In this document: piece after piece, positions 1 to 58,605 of the stretch
Layout of the letters: every line of letters begins with the position of its first letter
How positions within the stretch are numbered: position 1 is the first letter of the stretch
Source: Diphasiastrum complanatum
Taxonomy: Eukaryota > Streptophyta > Lycopodiopsida > Lycopodiales > Lycopodiaceae
DNA: 64,000 bases
Direction of reading: 5' to 3'
NCBI GenBank assembly: GCA_029204225.1
Contig: CM055111.1
Location: forward strand, 14,932,576-14,996,575
Made by a program: the position numbers and the translations under genes
The notes under the pieces: generated by a model
Seen by the model: the letters and a program-made list of their open reading frames with translations, nothing else
What the model was told of the DNA's origin: nothing
The model's database searches: none

Positions 1-1830
1 TTTTCTAGAATCCGAGTTATGACTTACCAACTCTCCATATTCCCAAGACCATACCAATCATAAGAGTGCATTACAATTCTTAAAAGACACATGAGTTGTT
101 CCTAAAAGTCCTTTCCATTTGGAAAGTTCCAGACTTTCCCAACTCATACACGGTGCCAATATAAGGATTGTAATCTAAAAAACGCCCTACTTTAGACATG
201 GCTCAAATTGTCATTCCAAAGTTAGGGTCCCAATCTAGAATACGTCTAGATTTTCCTCATGAAGGATGAGTACAAGAGCGTGAAGCAGTACGAGACAGTG
301 AGAGCAAAAAATGCTTCAGCTAATGATCGTTGATCTTACATCAATTACTTAGCAACTTAGTTACTTAACTAGAATACAGCCTACTGAGCATGTTAGATCT
401 GCTGACACTATACATTGATGATTGCATGTCAGTGCTCAGTGCATTGGGAAGCATCAAATCTATCTACTTAATTTATTGTGGTTGTTATGCATTAGATGGT
501 CGTCCTTTCCAACTGTCAATATCTATACAAATTAGGTGAACTGTCAGTAACGTACTTGAAGTCCTCTGACAGTGCATGGATTGACTTTTTCCTGATGAAG
601 AAGAAGTCGATGAAGTTGAGTTAGTTGGTAGTTGATGAAAAGTCGATGAAGTCGGATAAGTCGAGTAAGTCGGACAAGTCGATTGATGGATAAGATGGAG
701 TTGAGTGAGTGTGAGTTGATGAAGTTGGTGGAGTTGATGTCGAGTTGATGGAGTTGATGATGGAATATATACATGGAGGGGCCATTTGGCTATGGGTTTA
801 CAATGTCCTTAAGTGTGTGACAGGCTGTTTGGCTCCAAATGTGCGAGGGTGCACTTATCCAAAATGAAAAAAAAACCTACAAAATGAATCCGATTAATGC
901 TGCAAAATGGACTGCTAAAAGAAAATTCAACTAGCATAGGAATGAGCCCAAGAAAGCGGTCTGATGTGCAGTTATGAATTGAATCATAGATTCTAGTATC
1001 AACAAAGCGTACATTGGCAATATGAAGCAATCTACCCTTGAGGAATCCTAAAACCAAGATTCAAACTAGGGAGGCATTGTTATCAACTAATAAAAGTTGG
1101 GTTGTTGGCCAATCCTAAATATGAATGCATAAGAAAGGTTTTTAGGCTTGTACATGAATCAAAGAGCCTTGGTTAAGAGAATAAAAGAGGTGTTTCAATG
1201 GTCAGGACCAAATCCATTGAGTAATGAGCATCCTGAAAAATTCAGCCGAAGTTGACTCCATCGACTTCGAAGTCACCAAAGTCCCAAGGCCGACTTTATC
1301 ACTGTGATGAGGTCAGTAGGATTGTTCTCAATGTTGAAATCGGAGCAAGATCTAATTTACAATCAGAGTTGCCCATTCCGGAATGAAACATGTTCCAGAA
1401 TGTTGTTCCGGAACACGTTCTGTTCCGAAACGAGCCTTGAGGAAAAAAAATTACTATGCAATTTTTTTTAAAATGTTTTTTGATCAGATTTTGATACCAA
1501 AGGTGAATCCTCCATCCATACAAATGTGATGTTGGACAAATATATGCTTTGCTCTACAAATTAAAGAGAAACAGCAACGGCATTTGGGGCAACTGAACTG
1601 GGAGATCTAGGCAAACAGCAGTCAGCATGTTAGAATCCCCTGAAAATTAGGTCTGAATCCTTACACAACAAAAACGTTTTTTTTTAAACATTGATCAAAC
1701 TATCAAAAAATGTTTATTGTTTGAATGTATCTAAATTGCATGTGCATGGAGTGTAAAGTCAACACCAATCGAACAGTCGGGTTGAAGACTGGTGCAAATA
1801 TATGCTTCCAACAAACCAGGATAAACATAC
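1..1830. other. DnaJ gene intron 7 (partial), mostly unassigned
   Basis: No coding homology recognised on either strand. It contains a GATGAAGTYGA-type minisatellite (590-765) and a cluster of TTCCGGAAC palindromes (about 1374-1435). The last exon(s) of the DnaJ gene must be farther left. Confidence 0.6.
590..765. repeat. degenerate minisatellite, GATGAAGT / GAGTTGATG units
   Basis: About 175 bp of imperfect 9-12 bp units such as GTCGATGAAG, GTCGGATAAG and GTTGATGGA. Reading frames through it are low-complexity and not believable genes. Confidence 0.75.
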
Positions 1831-48576
<46,746 letters not shown>

Positions 48577-48780
48577 CCTTCGACTCCGCTCTGTCGATCG
48601 ATGGAGCGATCGAACAATTCTTTGAAATTTGGAACGGAATGGCGGGCAAGAAATAAGCTGGATCAGTGCTACGCGGGTGAAGCAGAAGAAGAAGAATATG
48701 GGAAGGCCGACAGAAAGACGACACGAAGACAGCTCCTACGCGGCTATCGCTCCATATAATCAGAAGCTGGCCTTCCTAGG
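48577..48780 (-). promoter_or_regulatory. probable 5' UTR and core promoter of the DnaJ gene
   Basis: This stretch directly upstream of the DnaJ ATG is richer in G+C than its surroundings. Read on the minus strand it has a TATA-like TTATATGG near 48755, a pyrimidine-rich TTCTTCTTCTTCTGCTTC tract typical of plant leaders, and ends GAAGG before ATG. No splice site is obvious. The transcription start is inferred, not shown. Confidence 0.5.
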
Positions 48781-49263
48781 GGTCTTCCATGGTGCTTCCT
48801 AAAAAAAGTAATGATTTAGTATAGAGCTGGCCTTTCATGGCCCCTTCCTCCTTGATGCTCTTAATATAATAATGATCCTTGATGCTCTTAATATGATAAT
48901 GATCCTTGTTGTATGGGGTTTTTGGGTTATTCTTGGGTAGATCTAGAGGGAGCCTATAACAGTGCTTTGGCCATTCACTCAGTTGCAATTCAACCACGTT
49001 GGCTCAGTTGATTAACTTGGCCTTTGACGTTTCTTTTCCCAAAATCAAGTTCCCCTTGGAAATCTAGATGCATTCACCAAGTTGCACGGGATGGGCAAGT
49101 CTTGCTCTTGTGGCATTAAGGCCCTTACCCCCTATTAACTAGAGTGGAAAGGTTGTGAAAGCCTAGGCCTTCCCCTACATAATGCCACGTTTAAAAGTTT
49201 GTTTTTTTTTTGTTTTCACATTTGTGTGATATTTTTCTTTTGTTTTTACAATTTTCTTTCTTT
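48781..49263. other. upstream region of the DnaJ gene, unassigned
   Basis: A 29-bp tandem duplication of CCTTGATGCTCTTAATAT-type sequence at about 48850-48907. No gene recognised. Confidence 0.5.
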
Positions 49264-49415
49264 ATGAAATGTGCATGTAAATAGTCAATGACAGGCCACC
49301 AGCACATGATACATGCATGTTATGACATAATGTTCTAACATTATGTGCATGTGTTATGATGAGCTGCCACATAACACGTGCTTAACATTGACTGTCCGCG
49401 TGCACATTTCATTGT
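49264..49415. repeat. foldback (MITE-like) imperfect palindrome
   Basis: Outer arms ATGAAATGTGCATG..AGTCAATG and CATTGACTG..GTGCACATTTCAT pair, as do inner arms ACATAATGT / ACATTATGT around a centre near 49335. No clear target duplication. Confidence 0.7.
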
Positions 49416-50589
49416 AATTTTCATATGTTATGTGTCAACTTTTGTACATTTGTGACAAAAATTCTCATAAAAAATCATCCTTTTAAACTCGGTTGACATT
49501 TGTTGATACCCGCTAGTCCGGTCAAGAGTTGTGCTCATGGTAGTCGGTCGAGATGCCTTGAAGCCAGCCGGTCGAGATCATGTTGAAGCCAGTCACAAGA
49601 ATGTTGTGGTATACCACAAAATGCATTGCCACAAATACCCTATAAAAATTTGATTGGTTAAGATTGGATGCAAGGTGATTATTTATCCTCAAATCCTACT
49701 TATCTCATCCACTACAACATATTGTAATATTTTTTTCTTCTCAGATTAGAGATTCGGATAGACCCCAGATGCAGCAAGGTGATCAATGGCTGGTACAAAT
49801 TCTGTAGATGGTGGATTAGCAACAACTTCTATCTGCTTCTGAGCTCTTGTGGTGAACATAACTGGTGTGAATGGTTCATTGGTTTTACGTGTTAGAAAAC
49901 TTTACCTTTATTGTGAATAATATAAGAATTCTCACTAATTATACTGCCATATTATCTATAAGTATTGCAGATCATAGCAAAATCACATGGTTCATAGATG
50001 CCTTTATCCACTCAGATTAAAATCAAAATAGTCGTGTAAGCATAATAGTCTATATGTGCAAAAAATAAGAACTAAAACAAAAGTTAGAACACTACGGATT
50101 CTTAGAATGGTAGTCACTTACTGAATTAACAAATATACGATACATAACAAGATCATATCAAGAGGTAGTGTATAATTTCACTCAGATCGAACTTAGTTGT
50201 TTGTAGCAGAAAATAATGTCTAATGCTTGATTCCCTAATACTGAGAGCACATAATGCTTATCCCTACGGTTGATGCTATTCTTCTCACTTGTGGATCATT
50301 CTTACAATCTACAGCATGCATACTTGTATTAATAAGCATCTTAAACTAACGTAGTTTAATCATTAACATATTTAGTTTACAAGTGTAGAGAAGAACATAG
50401 AAAATTTTCTTGATAGAGGAATGTGTTTGTAACTGTCTACAAGCTTGTTCTTTTACCACATAAGTTTTGTTGGTTACATTTTCTTATGGCTAGTTATGGT
50501 ATGACTCGTAGCATAAGGATCGGTAATGTAAAACCTTGTAGAATGTTATTACATTCTCTAAGGAAGGAATTGTAATATAAAGCCTCATA
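49416..50589. other. unassigned A+T-rich sequence
   Basis: Contains the perfect 16-bp palindrome TTGTGGTATACCACAA (49604-49619). CTTGTAG/TAATGTAAAACC-like phrases recur at 50515-50600. No gene recognised. Confidence 0.5.
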
Positions 50590-51110
50590 GCATCATTCTT
50601 TATGACTGATTATGGAACAACCCGTAATGTAGAACTTCACAAATGCACGTTTGTTTCGCTTGGCTGCACCATTTTGTTGTCGTAAGTTGTCATTGAATTT
50701 TGTGCTCTTGACAATATGAGTCAAATTGGATGGAATTAAACTCTCCATCCTTTTCAGTTGTATTTTGCACAAAATGTTTGTAACAACAAAATATTTGAAA
50801 TTATCTAACCTCTTTATCAAGAAATAACCCAAACTTTGAGAGAAAAATCAATAAATGATATGAAATACATAGCACCAACCCATTTGGGCAAGTAGCGTCT
50901 GCACCAAATTCACATTAATAAAGTTATGAGTGGATTCCCTATCAAAAAAAACATTGACAACTTGATCATTAACTTTACCTTCTCGAAATGTTTCAAGATG
51001 TCTTTCTTCACTTCAGCAATCAGCTTCTCAATCTTGCAGAGTATTAGAGTGTTGTCCACATACACAGCCACAATGATGATCTTCCCATCTGTAATTCTCA
51101 CATATTGTAG
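50590..51110 (-). pseudogene. decayed copia scraps (RT and possible integrase)
   Basis: IIVAVYVDNTLILCKIEKLI with KKDILKHFE resembles the copia LYVDDL..G..  block with one catalytic Asp lost. QQNGAAKRNKRAFVKFY resembles the integrase QQNGVAERKNRT..E. Their order is not that of an intact element, so they are rearranged or unrelated pieces. Confidence 0.5.
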
Positions 51111-51239
51111 TGGGTTTCTTTCCTTGCCTAACCCGAATCCAAGATCTAGTCAATCTAGCATCAAAGAGACGAAGTTAATTGTCACGCATAGGTTCGTTCT
51201 CATAAGAGCCATAGTATAGTTCAAATTTCAACATGAATG

Positions 51240-51845
51240 GAGGATCCAAATCTAACTCTAACATCCATTAACCCTACGATCCATTAACACTACACATCCA
51301 TGACAAAGATAGCTTACCATTTCTCTCTCCCCCTTTCTCTCTCATAAAAAGTATAATAACACTCAATCCCAATAACATTCAGATCCAACAATCAGCAAAA
51401 ACCAAACAAAGCATGAGAGATGGAAGAGGAAAGAAGAAGAGCAAGGACATTCATCAATACATTTATGAAGAGAACTAATCTGCTTCATTGAAATGAGAAA
51501 ATGAACATGTGTAGGAACTCGAGTTGGTCTCTTCTTATAGTGGAGAGGAGGACCCTGGCCTCTGAATCCTATTGGTCCATTTCTACCTCCCTAATAATTC
51601 AAATTTAAAAAAGTGTGGGAACCATCAAAATTGGAGGGAAACCCAACTTTATTCACTAACTTGACATTTAGGCTCTACGACATTAAAAGTCCCGCAAAAA
51701 GGTCTAAAGTCCTTTTATTGACTTTAAACTAATCAATCAAATAACTTTGTGATCATCGGGTTGGACTTACACACGCAGGGTGCCAAATCCCTCTCACTTA
51801 TTGACTAGGGTTAGGGTTGCCTTGGGATCCGCAAACCCTCCAACA
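51240..51845 (-). mobile_element. probable 3' LTR of gypsy element G3
   Basis: Starts TGTTGGAGGGTTTGCGG at 51845 after a GTGGGGGATAC polypurine tract. Contains GGCACCCTGCGTGTGTAAGT, shared with the LTR at 41201, and a TATAAG box near 51535. Left end unresolved. Confidence 0.6.
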
Positions 51846-51895
51846 GTATCCCCCACCCAAACTGGTGGCAGTCCCACGACACCTGCAATATGCAG

Positions 51896-54800
51896 TTATT
51901 GGGGACTTTTATTTGCTTCGCACCGAATCTTGATTAAATGGTACTGCACCTTCTCCATAAAGTCGAGATGGGCAGTATTAAAATCCAAGTTGTGTGGCAA
52001 AAAACAACGATGGGCTCTGGAAATCCACTTTGAAGTTGTCCATGATGTGAAGCGTGATTCCCATAAGCCTCCCATCATTGCTGCATGAAAGTATAAACGA
52101 GCAACCGGTAGCTGATCTTTGATTTGCTCTGAGGCCATCAGCTTATTTGGATCGAATGCCATAGGAGGGAGGCAATCATCCCATCTGCTTGCCACTGACG
52201 CCAACAGAGTTAGATCTTTCGCAAATAGTGTCGATTGTCGCACCGTTGGATCTGGAGAGTGGATATACTCTCTCTGGTATGCTTGCAAAGCCCGGTGGAA
52301 GTCCACTGATATGGTCCAGCTGTAGGGCTGATGGATGATTGGCCAATTGGGCGTATGGATTGTGATTTTGTCCATTTACAATCCCAAATCTTTCCATTTA
52401 TTTCTTCTCGGCATTGGCACATAATAAGGGTCGACTCGCAACTGGCGAGGGCTGGCGACGTAACTCCTAATTGATTTCGGAGTTTTCTCAAAAATAGTGA
52501 TTCTCCATGTCGGCTGCTCTCCCAATGCAGGTATTTTGTCCAACTCTTTGTCGGCCTCTATCTCGGAGGTCTTAAGCTTCAAAACTCATCCACCACGCAA
52601 GGACTCATGCGGATGTTGCTTTGAGAAGGTCTGGATCTGGTCCTCGACGTTGATGGGCCTTCTGAATAGCTTGATGAAGATGGACCCGCTTGCATTGCCG
52701 GTAAAATTGGCGGTTGTTCTGATATATCTGGAGCTCCCCCTCTGGTCCATGCTCAAATCTACCCCTGTATCCATTTGTACATCTTCTTGGCGCGGAGGGG
52801 AGAATTGCGGCATGACCGGTACGGGGATTTGTGGTCCGGCTTCCAACACTTGAGCGGTTGTTTTATTATAGGCGGTGATGGTCTCTTTAGCCTTGGCCAA
52901 CTCAGTTGAAGCTGCTCCTTTGAACCTGTCAAAGCGGCCTTGGAATCCCCGAAGGGACTTTGTATGTTTTCACTTTCTAAAACAAATACGCGATCTCCGT
53001 TGGTGTGATCGGATGATCTGGTATTTGTGTTTGAAGATAAGCATCACGCTCAAGGGTGGTCGCATCCACTTCACCTTGGAGACGCGTGCGATCTTGTTTT
53101 GCCATCTGCAATTGACCCTTCAATAGTTGCACATGTTGTTTTGCATCCTGCATGGCCTTATCCACCTGATCTTGTGTAGTTGTCAGGGCGTTTTGCAGAG
53201 AGCTCACGTATTCTTCCAGATGATCAACTTGTTGTTGGGCCAACTTCTTTTTAGCTTCAGTCTTGTCTTCATGCTACTTGGCAATCTTTAACTCTGAATC
53301 CAACTGGACAATCTTCTGGCTTATCAGAGTGTTTTCGGAGCCAAAATCAAAAATTCTTTGCTCCATTTCTTTCTTCTTATCCAGCATAGACTGGATCACT
53401 TGCGCAAGGCTTGAGACCAAACCGAGAGCATCACTAGAATCGACTGTCGTGGAGGCGGCAGCAACAGGAGGACCTAATGGAACTGTCCTTGGTTGGCATA
53501 GAATAGGTGCCAATACTTCTTCTTCTTCAAAAATGTCTTCCTCCTCGAAACCCTCAGGCACAGTGGCGTCAAACTGCTTTGGTGATTTCACAACTTTGTC
53601 GATCCGAAGTGCGACTGGGCTATCTTCTGTGTGAGGTTGTTGGCTGACATCTTCAACATCGATAGTAGATTCGTGGATCTGTTTGGATCCTCTTCCATGG
53701 GATTGGAGTTCAAAGGGCATAGGGCTCTGGGGCATTTCAAAAATTTCGATGGCCCCAAGGGGGTCGGAATCATCAAACATATCCATGAAAAACTATGTGT
53801 TTGGTGAAGTGGCTTCAGTGTGCGGGGGTGAGGCGGCCTGGGCAGCTGTGATGGGAATGGTAGCCCCAATGGTCACAAACTGTCCTTGTGTGAAAGCAGA
53901 GGCAAGGGAAGCATCAAAGGTGGGAAAATAGAAAGTTCAGTGCGAACAGTAGCATGGGGTGGAAGCGCAATTGACGATGTATGCCTAGTGCGATGTCATG
54001 ACGCAGAAGGCAAGTCAGGAATGATGATCTCGTTGTGTGGACAACGATGACTATGAGAACCCAAGGCCTAGTGAGACGACGCGGCCGGTGCTTTTTCGTA
54101 GACCAAAAGCAAAAAATCCAAGTTAGTGGAAGCCATGGATTTTGTTTTCTAGGTGAGAAGTGGCTAGAAGAGACAATAAAGAACCAGCAGCGAACTGCTG
54201 CTTAGTATTGCCCTTAATAGCTCGTTTGAGCTCACCAGAAACAGTCTTGAACCAATTATATTGTTCAAGAGGGGCTTTGGCCAACTTGTCATAATAGGAA
54301 TCCACTATCCTATGGAGGATCTGTGACGTGATGCGGTCTTTCATGAGGTTGCCAACTATCAGGAAGTTATTCAGTAGCTGGACAGTAGTGTGTATTGAAG
54401 GCTCGGTGATGGCTTCCATAAGGTATCCGTCACTGTTCCAGTGCAGATCATTGGTGAGGTCAATGTATGGCTTGATGGCTTGTTTGGCATGCTTGTGATT
54501 GGGTGAGGCCTGTGTACCGGATGCTATACCTATGGCTGCAAGGCAGCCTCATTGATGTGCTTCTTGTGTGTGGCTCCCTGAAAAGTGATATAAAATTTGG
54601 ATTTCTCTTCCTTCCACGTACTTAAGGCAAGAGTGATGAAATCCATATTGATTCTGCCATAAAAAGCTCTCTCATGAATACCCATTGCAGTGACCAGAGG
54701 CTCCGCAAGGGTCATCCACTGAGTGACCATGCTTGTGCTAGGAAGGATCATGATGTCTGTTGCAGATGGGACATCACAATGGAGAGTATGGCGCAGAAAC

Positions 54801-55042
54801 TGGGAAGTATCGTAGAAGACATGATGAGCAAAAAGGAAATGTAAGACGCGTGAAAATGTATCAGAAAGCAAGTCATGAATTTTTGGAAGGCTTTGGTTGT
54901 AGGAAAAATTTGCAAGAGCTTCGCTAGCACAAGTGAGGAATGAATCGAATTCAGCCAACTTATAGGTGAATTTGGTGGGTCCATTACATTGAATACTAGT
55001 TTGGTTGATCAGTTCTGAACAAAAATTTGCAAGCATGTACAA
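51896..55042 (-). pseudogene. gypsy element G3 extra ORF after integrase (about 1,000 codons, broken)
   Basis: Open blocks in order on the minus strand: 55042-54530 (LANFCSELINQTSIQCNGPT, SMVTQWMTLAEPLVTAMGIH), 54419-54123 (VQLLNNFLIVGNLMKDRITS), 53786-52977 (acidic, then coiled coil AKQDRTRLQGEVDATTLERD; one in-frame TAG at 53274-53276), 52900-52586 (PVPVMPQFSPPRQEDVQMDT), and 52582-51896 (RWDDCLPPMAFDPNKLMASE, DQLPVARLYFHAAM). No known domain is recognised. It lies between gypsy integrase and the 3' LTR, where plant gypsy lineages sometimes carry an env-like or other additional ORF. It ends at TAA 51896, 41 bp before the polypurine tract. Confidence 0.7.
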
Positions 55043-55630
55043 TATTGTGAAATTAGGCTATAAAAATCGCGACGAAGGTTTCTGGGGATCTGAACCTATC
55101 AGGCAAACGTTTTTCAGGACTGACGAAGGATGAACCTTCGCCCAAGTACTGTCATAAATGTTTTTTTTTCACGATATGAACCTATGGACAACCTAATTTG
55201 GACATTTTAAGATCATCTAGTAGGTCAACGAAGGCTCATAATGAGCTTAAGGTGCTCGGCGAAGGTTCCCAAAATGGTATATGAACCTTCGCTTGACTCA
55301 AAAACTAGATTTTCTCGTGACAGGAACCTTCGCCCACCTCAAATTAGATAAATCTAGAGTTGATGTACAATCTGAGAGCTTAGCGAAGGTTTTTGGTACT
55401 GTATAGGCCATATCTGACCAAAACAATGAGTTTCTAAGTCATTTTCCATCAACAAATATTGTGCTTTCTTTTTTCCATGCTGATGACTTTCTGACTTTTG
55501 CCCATCAGTCTTTGCTCAATTTTTGCTTGTCTTTTCTTTTCTTTTTCTTTTTTTGTTTTTTTAACTGTCTTTTTTCAAAAAAACTCAGCAATTTAAGTAC
55601 TGAAAACAAAAAATTGAAAAACAAATAAAA
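55043..55630 (-). other. spacer between integrase and the extra ORF, with GCGAAGGTTC repeats
   Basis: GCGAAGGTT and its complement GAACCTTCGC recur at least six times between 55070 and 55400, including a perfect 10-bp inverted pair at 55259-55268 and 55283-55292. A T-rich tract follows (55530-55590). Confidence 0.75.
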
Positions 55631-56175
55631 TTAAAAGCACATTGAGATCACGCTTGCTGAACTGGCGGAGCAGGCTGCCAATCGGCTGCCATTCACCGGA
55701 GTATCAAATTGTTTTCCATCCAAGAGCTCAAGAATTACTGCGCCATAGTTCAAGATTTTCGTCAATTTATATCGGCCCTCACAAGTAAACTTCAACTTGC
55801 CCTTGATCAGCTTTGTTTTGTACATCAATGCAAGATCTCCTGCTTTCAGATTTTTTTTGTGCAATCGACGATCGTGCCATGCCTTGTGGCGGGCTTTCTC
55901 TGCTGCTAAGGCATGAACTACCATCAATCGAGTTTCACATAACTTGTGCAACGCTTCATAACAGAGTTGTAAAGACTTATTATCATTTAATCGTTCTGTT
56001 GCTGCTATGCGTAAGGATGGGATTAAAATTTCAATCGGCATGATAGCATCTTGACCATAAACCAGTTGAAAATGTGTTTGATTTGTACTATTTTTGTAAA
56101 TAGTTTTGAATGACCATAACACTGCATACAGTTTATGTTCCCAATCAGACCGACTTGCTTCAACTGTCTTTGTCA
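55631..56175 (-). pseudogene. gypsy element G3 integrase C-terminus
   Basis: An open frame with RSDWEHKLYAVLWSFKTIYK, NSTNQTHFQLVYGQDAIMPI and EILIPSLRIAATERLN (end of the integrase core), then ARHKAWHDRRLHKKNLKAGD, LALMYKTKLIKGKLKFTCEG and RYKLTKILNYGAVILELLDG (GPF-like C-terminal module). The style W..KL..VLW..KT..K.ST..T.FQLVYG is that of the Tat/Athila side of plant gypsy elements. It is cut at about 56175 by unit X. Confidence 0.85.
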
Positions 56176-56700
56176 TAATGCATACCGCTGGCGCCACGGA
56201 CCGAATGGTCCTGACGGCATCCCGCTGGCATTCCGAGATACAACCCTCAACTATGTGCCAGATCAAAAAGTTTGAAGCGGCCTTACAATTGGCGCTTTTA
56301 CCGAATACTGAAACCTAGAAGGTAATCAGAGTCAATCTGAGGAAAATCCCACTTTATTGATAAATCTGAGAAGGTTACATTTTAAGTGTGTGATCGACCC
56401 TAGTCTCCGGGGCACTGGCATGCCAAGCCGGGCGCCAGGACAACATTCCAGCAAGGGAGGCTAAGACTTGGTTGGAGCTCGCCCTGAGTCGCAACCTGCA
56501 CTCCCCTATAGTATTGGTGGGATTCGCCACCTCCCCTCATACCAAGTATTCTACCCAGACTGGTAAAGCATGTTTTATCTCTCTAGAATTTTCTCTCTCT
56601 AGAAAGTCATTTGCTCTCTCTAGAATTTATTGATCCCTAGACTTCCTTTAATCATGCCTAGATCCGAGCTCTATGGACTTCGCTAGAACCGCACCCGTGC
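56176..56700 (-). mobile_element. LTR-like unit X, copy 1
   Basis: Shares with 57340-57645 (same orientation) and 57815-58330 (inverted): CTTCTCAGATTTATCAATAAAG (polyadenylation-type AATAAA), CGGTAAAAGCGCCA, AAGGCCGCTTCAAACTTTTTG, GGACCGAATGGTC. It interrupts the gypsy integrase at about 56175. Confidence 0.75.
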
Positions 56701-56794
56701 TTACACTATGGGCAGCACCTTGCACAACAGTTGTCCTGATGAACCCCAAACCATGGCCATTTCCATGAGATCCACACAGCTGACTGGCAAGTTG

Positions 56795-56806
56795 GCTCTG
56801 ATACCA
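56795..56806 (-). other. primer-binding site TGGTATCAGAGC of the X/Y element
   Basis: Exact match, separated by 2 nt (TG) from an LTR end ..GCTACA at 56809. A second copy, TGGTATCAGAGG, is at 63239-63250 on the plus strand. Confidence 0.8.
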
Positions 56807-56808
56807 CA

Positions 56809-57655
56809 TGTAGCGCAGGCATCCCAAAGGGAGTCGGGAACCACGACTTAGCTTTCCAGCCTTCAACTCTTGCCATCCAGACCACTTGACATACAAGCGG
56901 CCAACTCGCCAACAACGATCAAACTTAACCAACTTGAATTTTGGAAACCAACATTGAGATCCAACCTAACGCCATGCCAGATCGGAGGTCTCGATGTGGG
57001 TGACTTCCCTCCAAGCAAGCCGCCCGACATACATCAAACTTAACCAACTCGAAGCTTCGTTACAAACGAGTAACATCCAATCCAAGCAAGTGGTTTGACT
57101 TACATCAGACTTAACCAACTGAAAGCTTCGTCACGAGAGCTGGAAGCCAACCTGGCACCATGCCAGACTGAACAGCCATAAACATGTAACTTCCACCCAA
57201 GCAAGCCATCCAACTCAGCCGATATGTTAGAGCTCATTCCCCAACAGCTTAACCCATTCACATTCATGGAAGGAACACTCAGAACCACAAGCCGCGACAG
57301 ATATGAAGATAACCAGTTACTAGACCAAATGGTCCCGACAGCATATCGCTGGCACCACAGACCGAATGGTCCCGACGGCATATCGTTGGCGTCTCGGGAT
57401 ACAACCCTCAGCTATGTGCCACATCAAAAAATTTGAAGCGGCCTTACAACTGGCGCTTTTACCGAATATTGAAACCCATAATGTAATCAGAATCGATCTA
57501 AGAAAAATCCCACTTCATTAATAAATCTGAGAAGGTTACATTTCAAGTGTGTGACCAACCTTAGTCTCCAGAGCACTGGCATGCCAAGGTGGGCGCCAAG
57601 ACAATATTCCAACAAGGGAGGCGAAGACTTGGTTGGAGCTCGCTGTTGTAAAGCT
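56809..57655 (-). mobile_element. LTR-like unit: Y (56809-57330) and X copy 2 (57340-57655)
   Basis: Y consists of internally similar stretches with AGTTGGTTAAGTYTGATG, TTGCTTGG and GGAAGTYACC. Reads as one LTR (X then Y) ending at the primer site. Y recurs, split, at 58340-58605 and 62970-63238 on the plus strand. Confidence 0.75.
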
Positions 57656-57814
57656 ACATTTACAAGCCTTACTTCCGGCGCCATTGGCGCCAGTATTGTC
57701 CCCCGGCGCTAGCAGGGTCCCTGCTGCTCCCAGCGCTCCTGGCGCCACTGTGACCAGAATCCAGCCGGCACCAAATTCCTATGGCTGAAAATCTTTGATC
57801 GGTTCTAGAGAATC
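57656..57814. other. spacer at the centre of the X inverted pair
   Basis: GC-rich. Contains GGCGCCATTGGCGCCA and further GGCGCT/GGCGCC motifs between the oppositely oriented X copies. No coding sequence. Confidence 0.6.
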
Positions 57815-58605
57815 CAGAGAGCTCCAGAGAGCTCAGATCAATGTGCAATCACCTCACACAATCTAGGGATGATTAAAGAAAGCCTAGAGATCAGTAAATT
57901 CTAGAGAGAGAAAAAATGACTTTCTAGAGAGAGAAAATGTGCTTTACCAGCCTAGGCAGAGCACTTGGTATGAGGGGAGCTAGCGAATCCCACCAATACT
58001 ATAAGGGGAGTGCGGGTTGCGACTCAGGACGAGTTCCAACCAAGTCTCAGCCTCCCTTGCTGGAATGTTGTCCTGGTGCCCGCCTTGGCATGCCAGCGCC
58101 CTAGGGTCGGTCATGCACTTAAATTGTAACCTTCTCAGATTTATCAATAAAGTGAAATTTCTCTCAAACTGACTCTGATTACCTTCTGGGTTTCAGTGTT
58201 CGGTAAAAGCGCCAGTTGTAAGGCCGCTTCAAACTTTTTGATCTAACACATAGCTAAGGGTCATATCCCAGGATGCCAGCGGTATGCCGTTTGGACCATT
58301 CGGTCCATGGCGCCAGCGGTATGCTGTCGGGACCATTCAGTCCAGGAACTGATTGTCTTCACATCTGTCGCGGCTTGTGGTTCTGAGTGTTCCTTGCATG
58401 AACGTGAATGGGTTGAGCTCTTGAGAAACGGGCTCTAACATGTCGGTTGAGTTGGATGGCTTGCTTGGGTGGAAGTTACCTTTTTATGGCTGTCCAGTCT
58501 GGCGTGGTGCCAGGTTGGCTTCCAATGCTTGTGACGAAGCTTTCAGTTGGTTAAGTCTAATGTAAGTCAGACAACTTGCTTGGAATGGATGTTACTGTCA
58601 GAAAT
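57815..58605 (+). mobile_element. LTR-like unit X copy 3 and first half of Y, inverted
   Basis: Reverse-complement relation to 56400-57655. Contains a 38-bp tandem duplication, GCCAGCGGTATGC .. GGACCATTCGGTCC, with a GGACC/GGTCC hairpin (58275-58350). Broken at 58605 by the copia E insertion and resumed at 62970. Confidence 0.8.

Noticed and set aside
544-774. 76-residue Leu/His/Arg-rich frame
   Set aside because: Entirely within a degenerate GATGAAGT minisatellite.
1-1830. Last exon of the DnaJ gene
   Set aside because: I looked on the minus strand for the expected VLQD..LRARAK.LK.LG.IFQ block and saw none; it should lie outside the window.
57656-57814. GGCGCC motifs as retroviral-type lysine tRNA primer sites
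   Set aside because: The motifs are palindromic repeats in a spacer; the real primer sites of this unit are TGGTATCAGAGC at 56795 and its relative at 63239.
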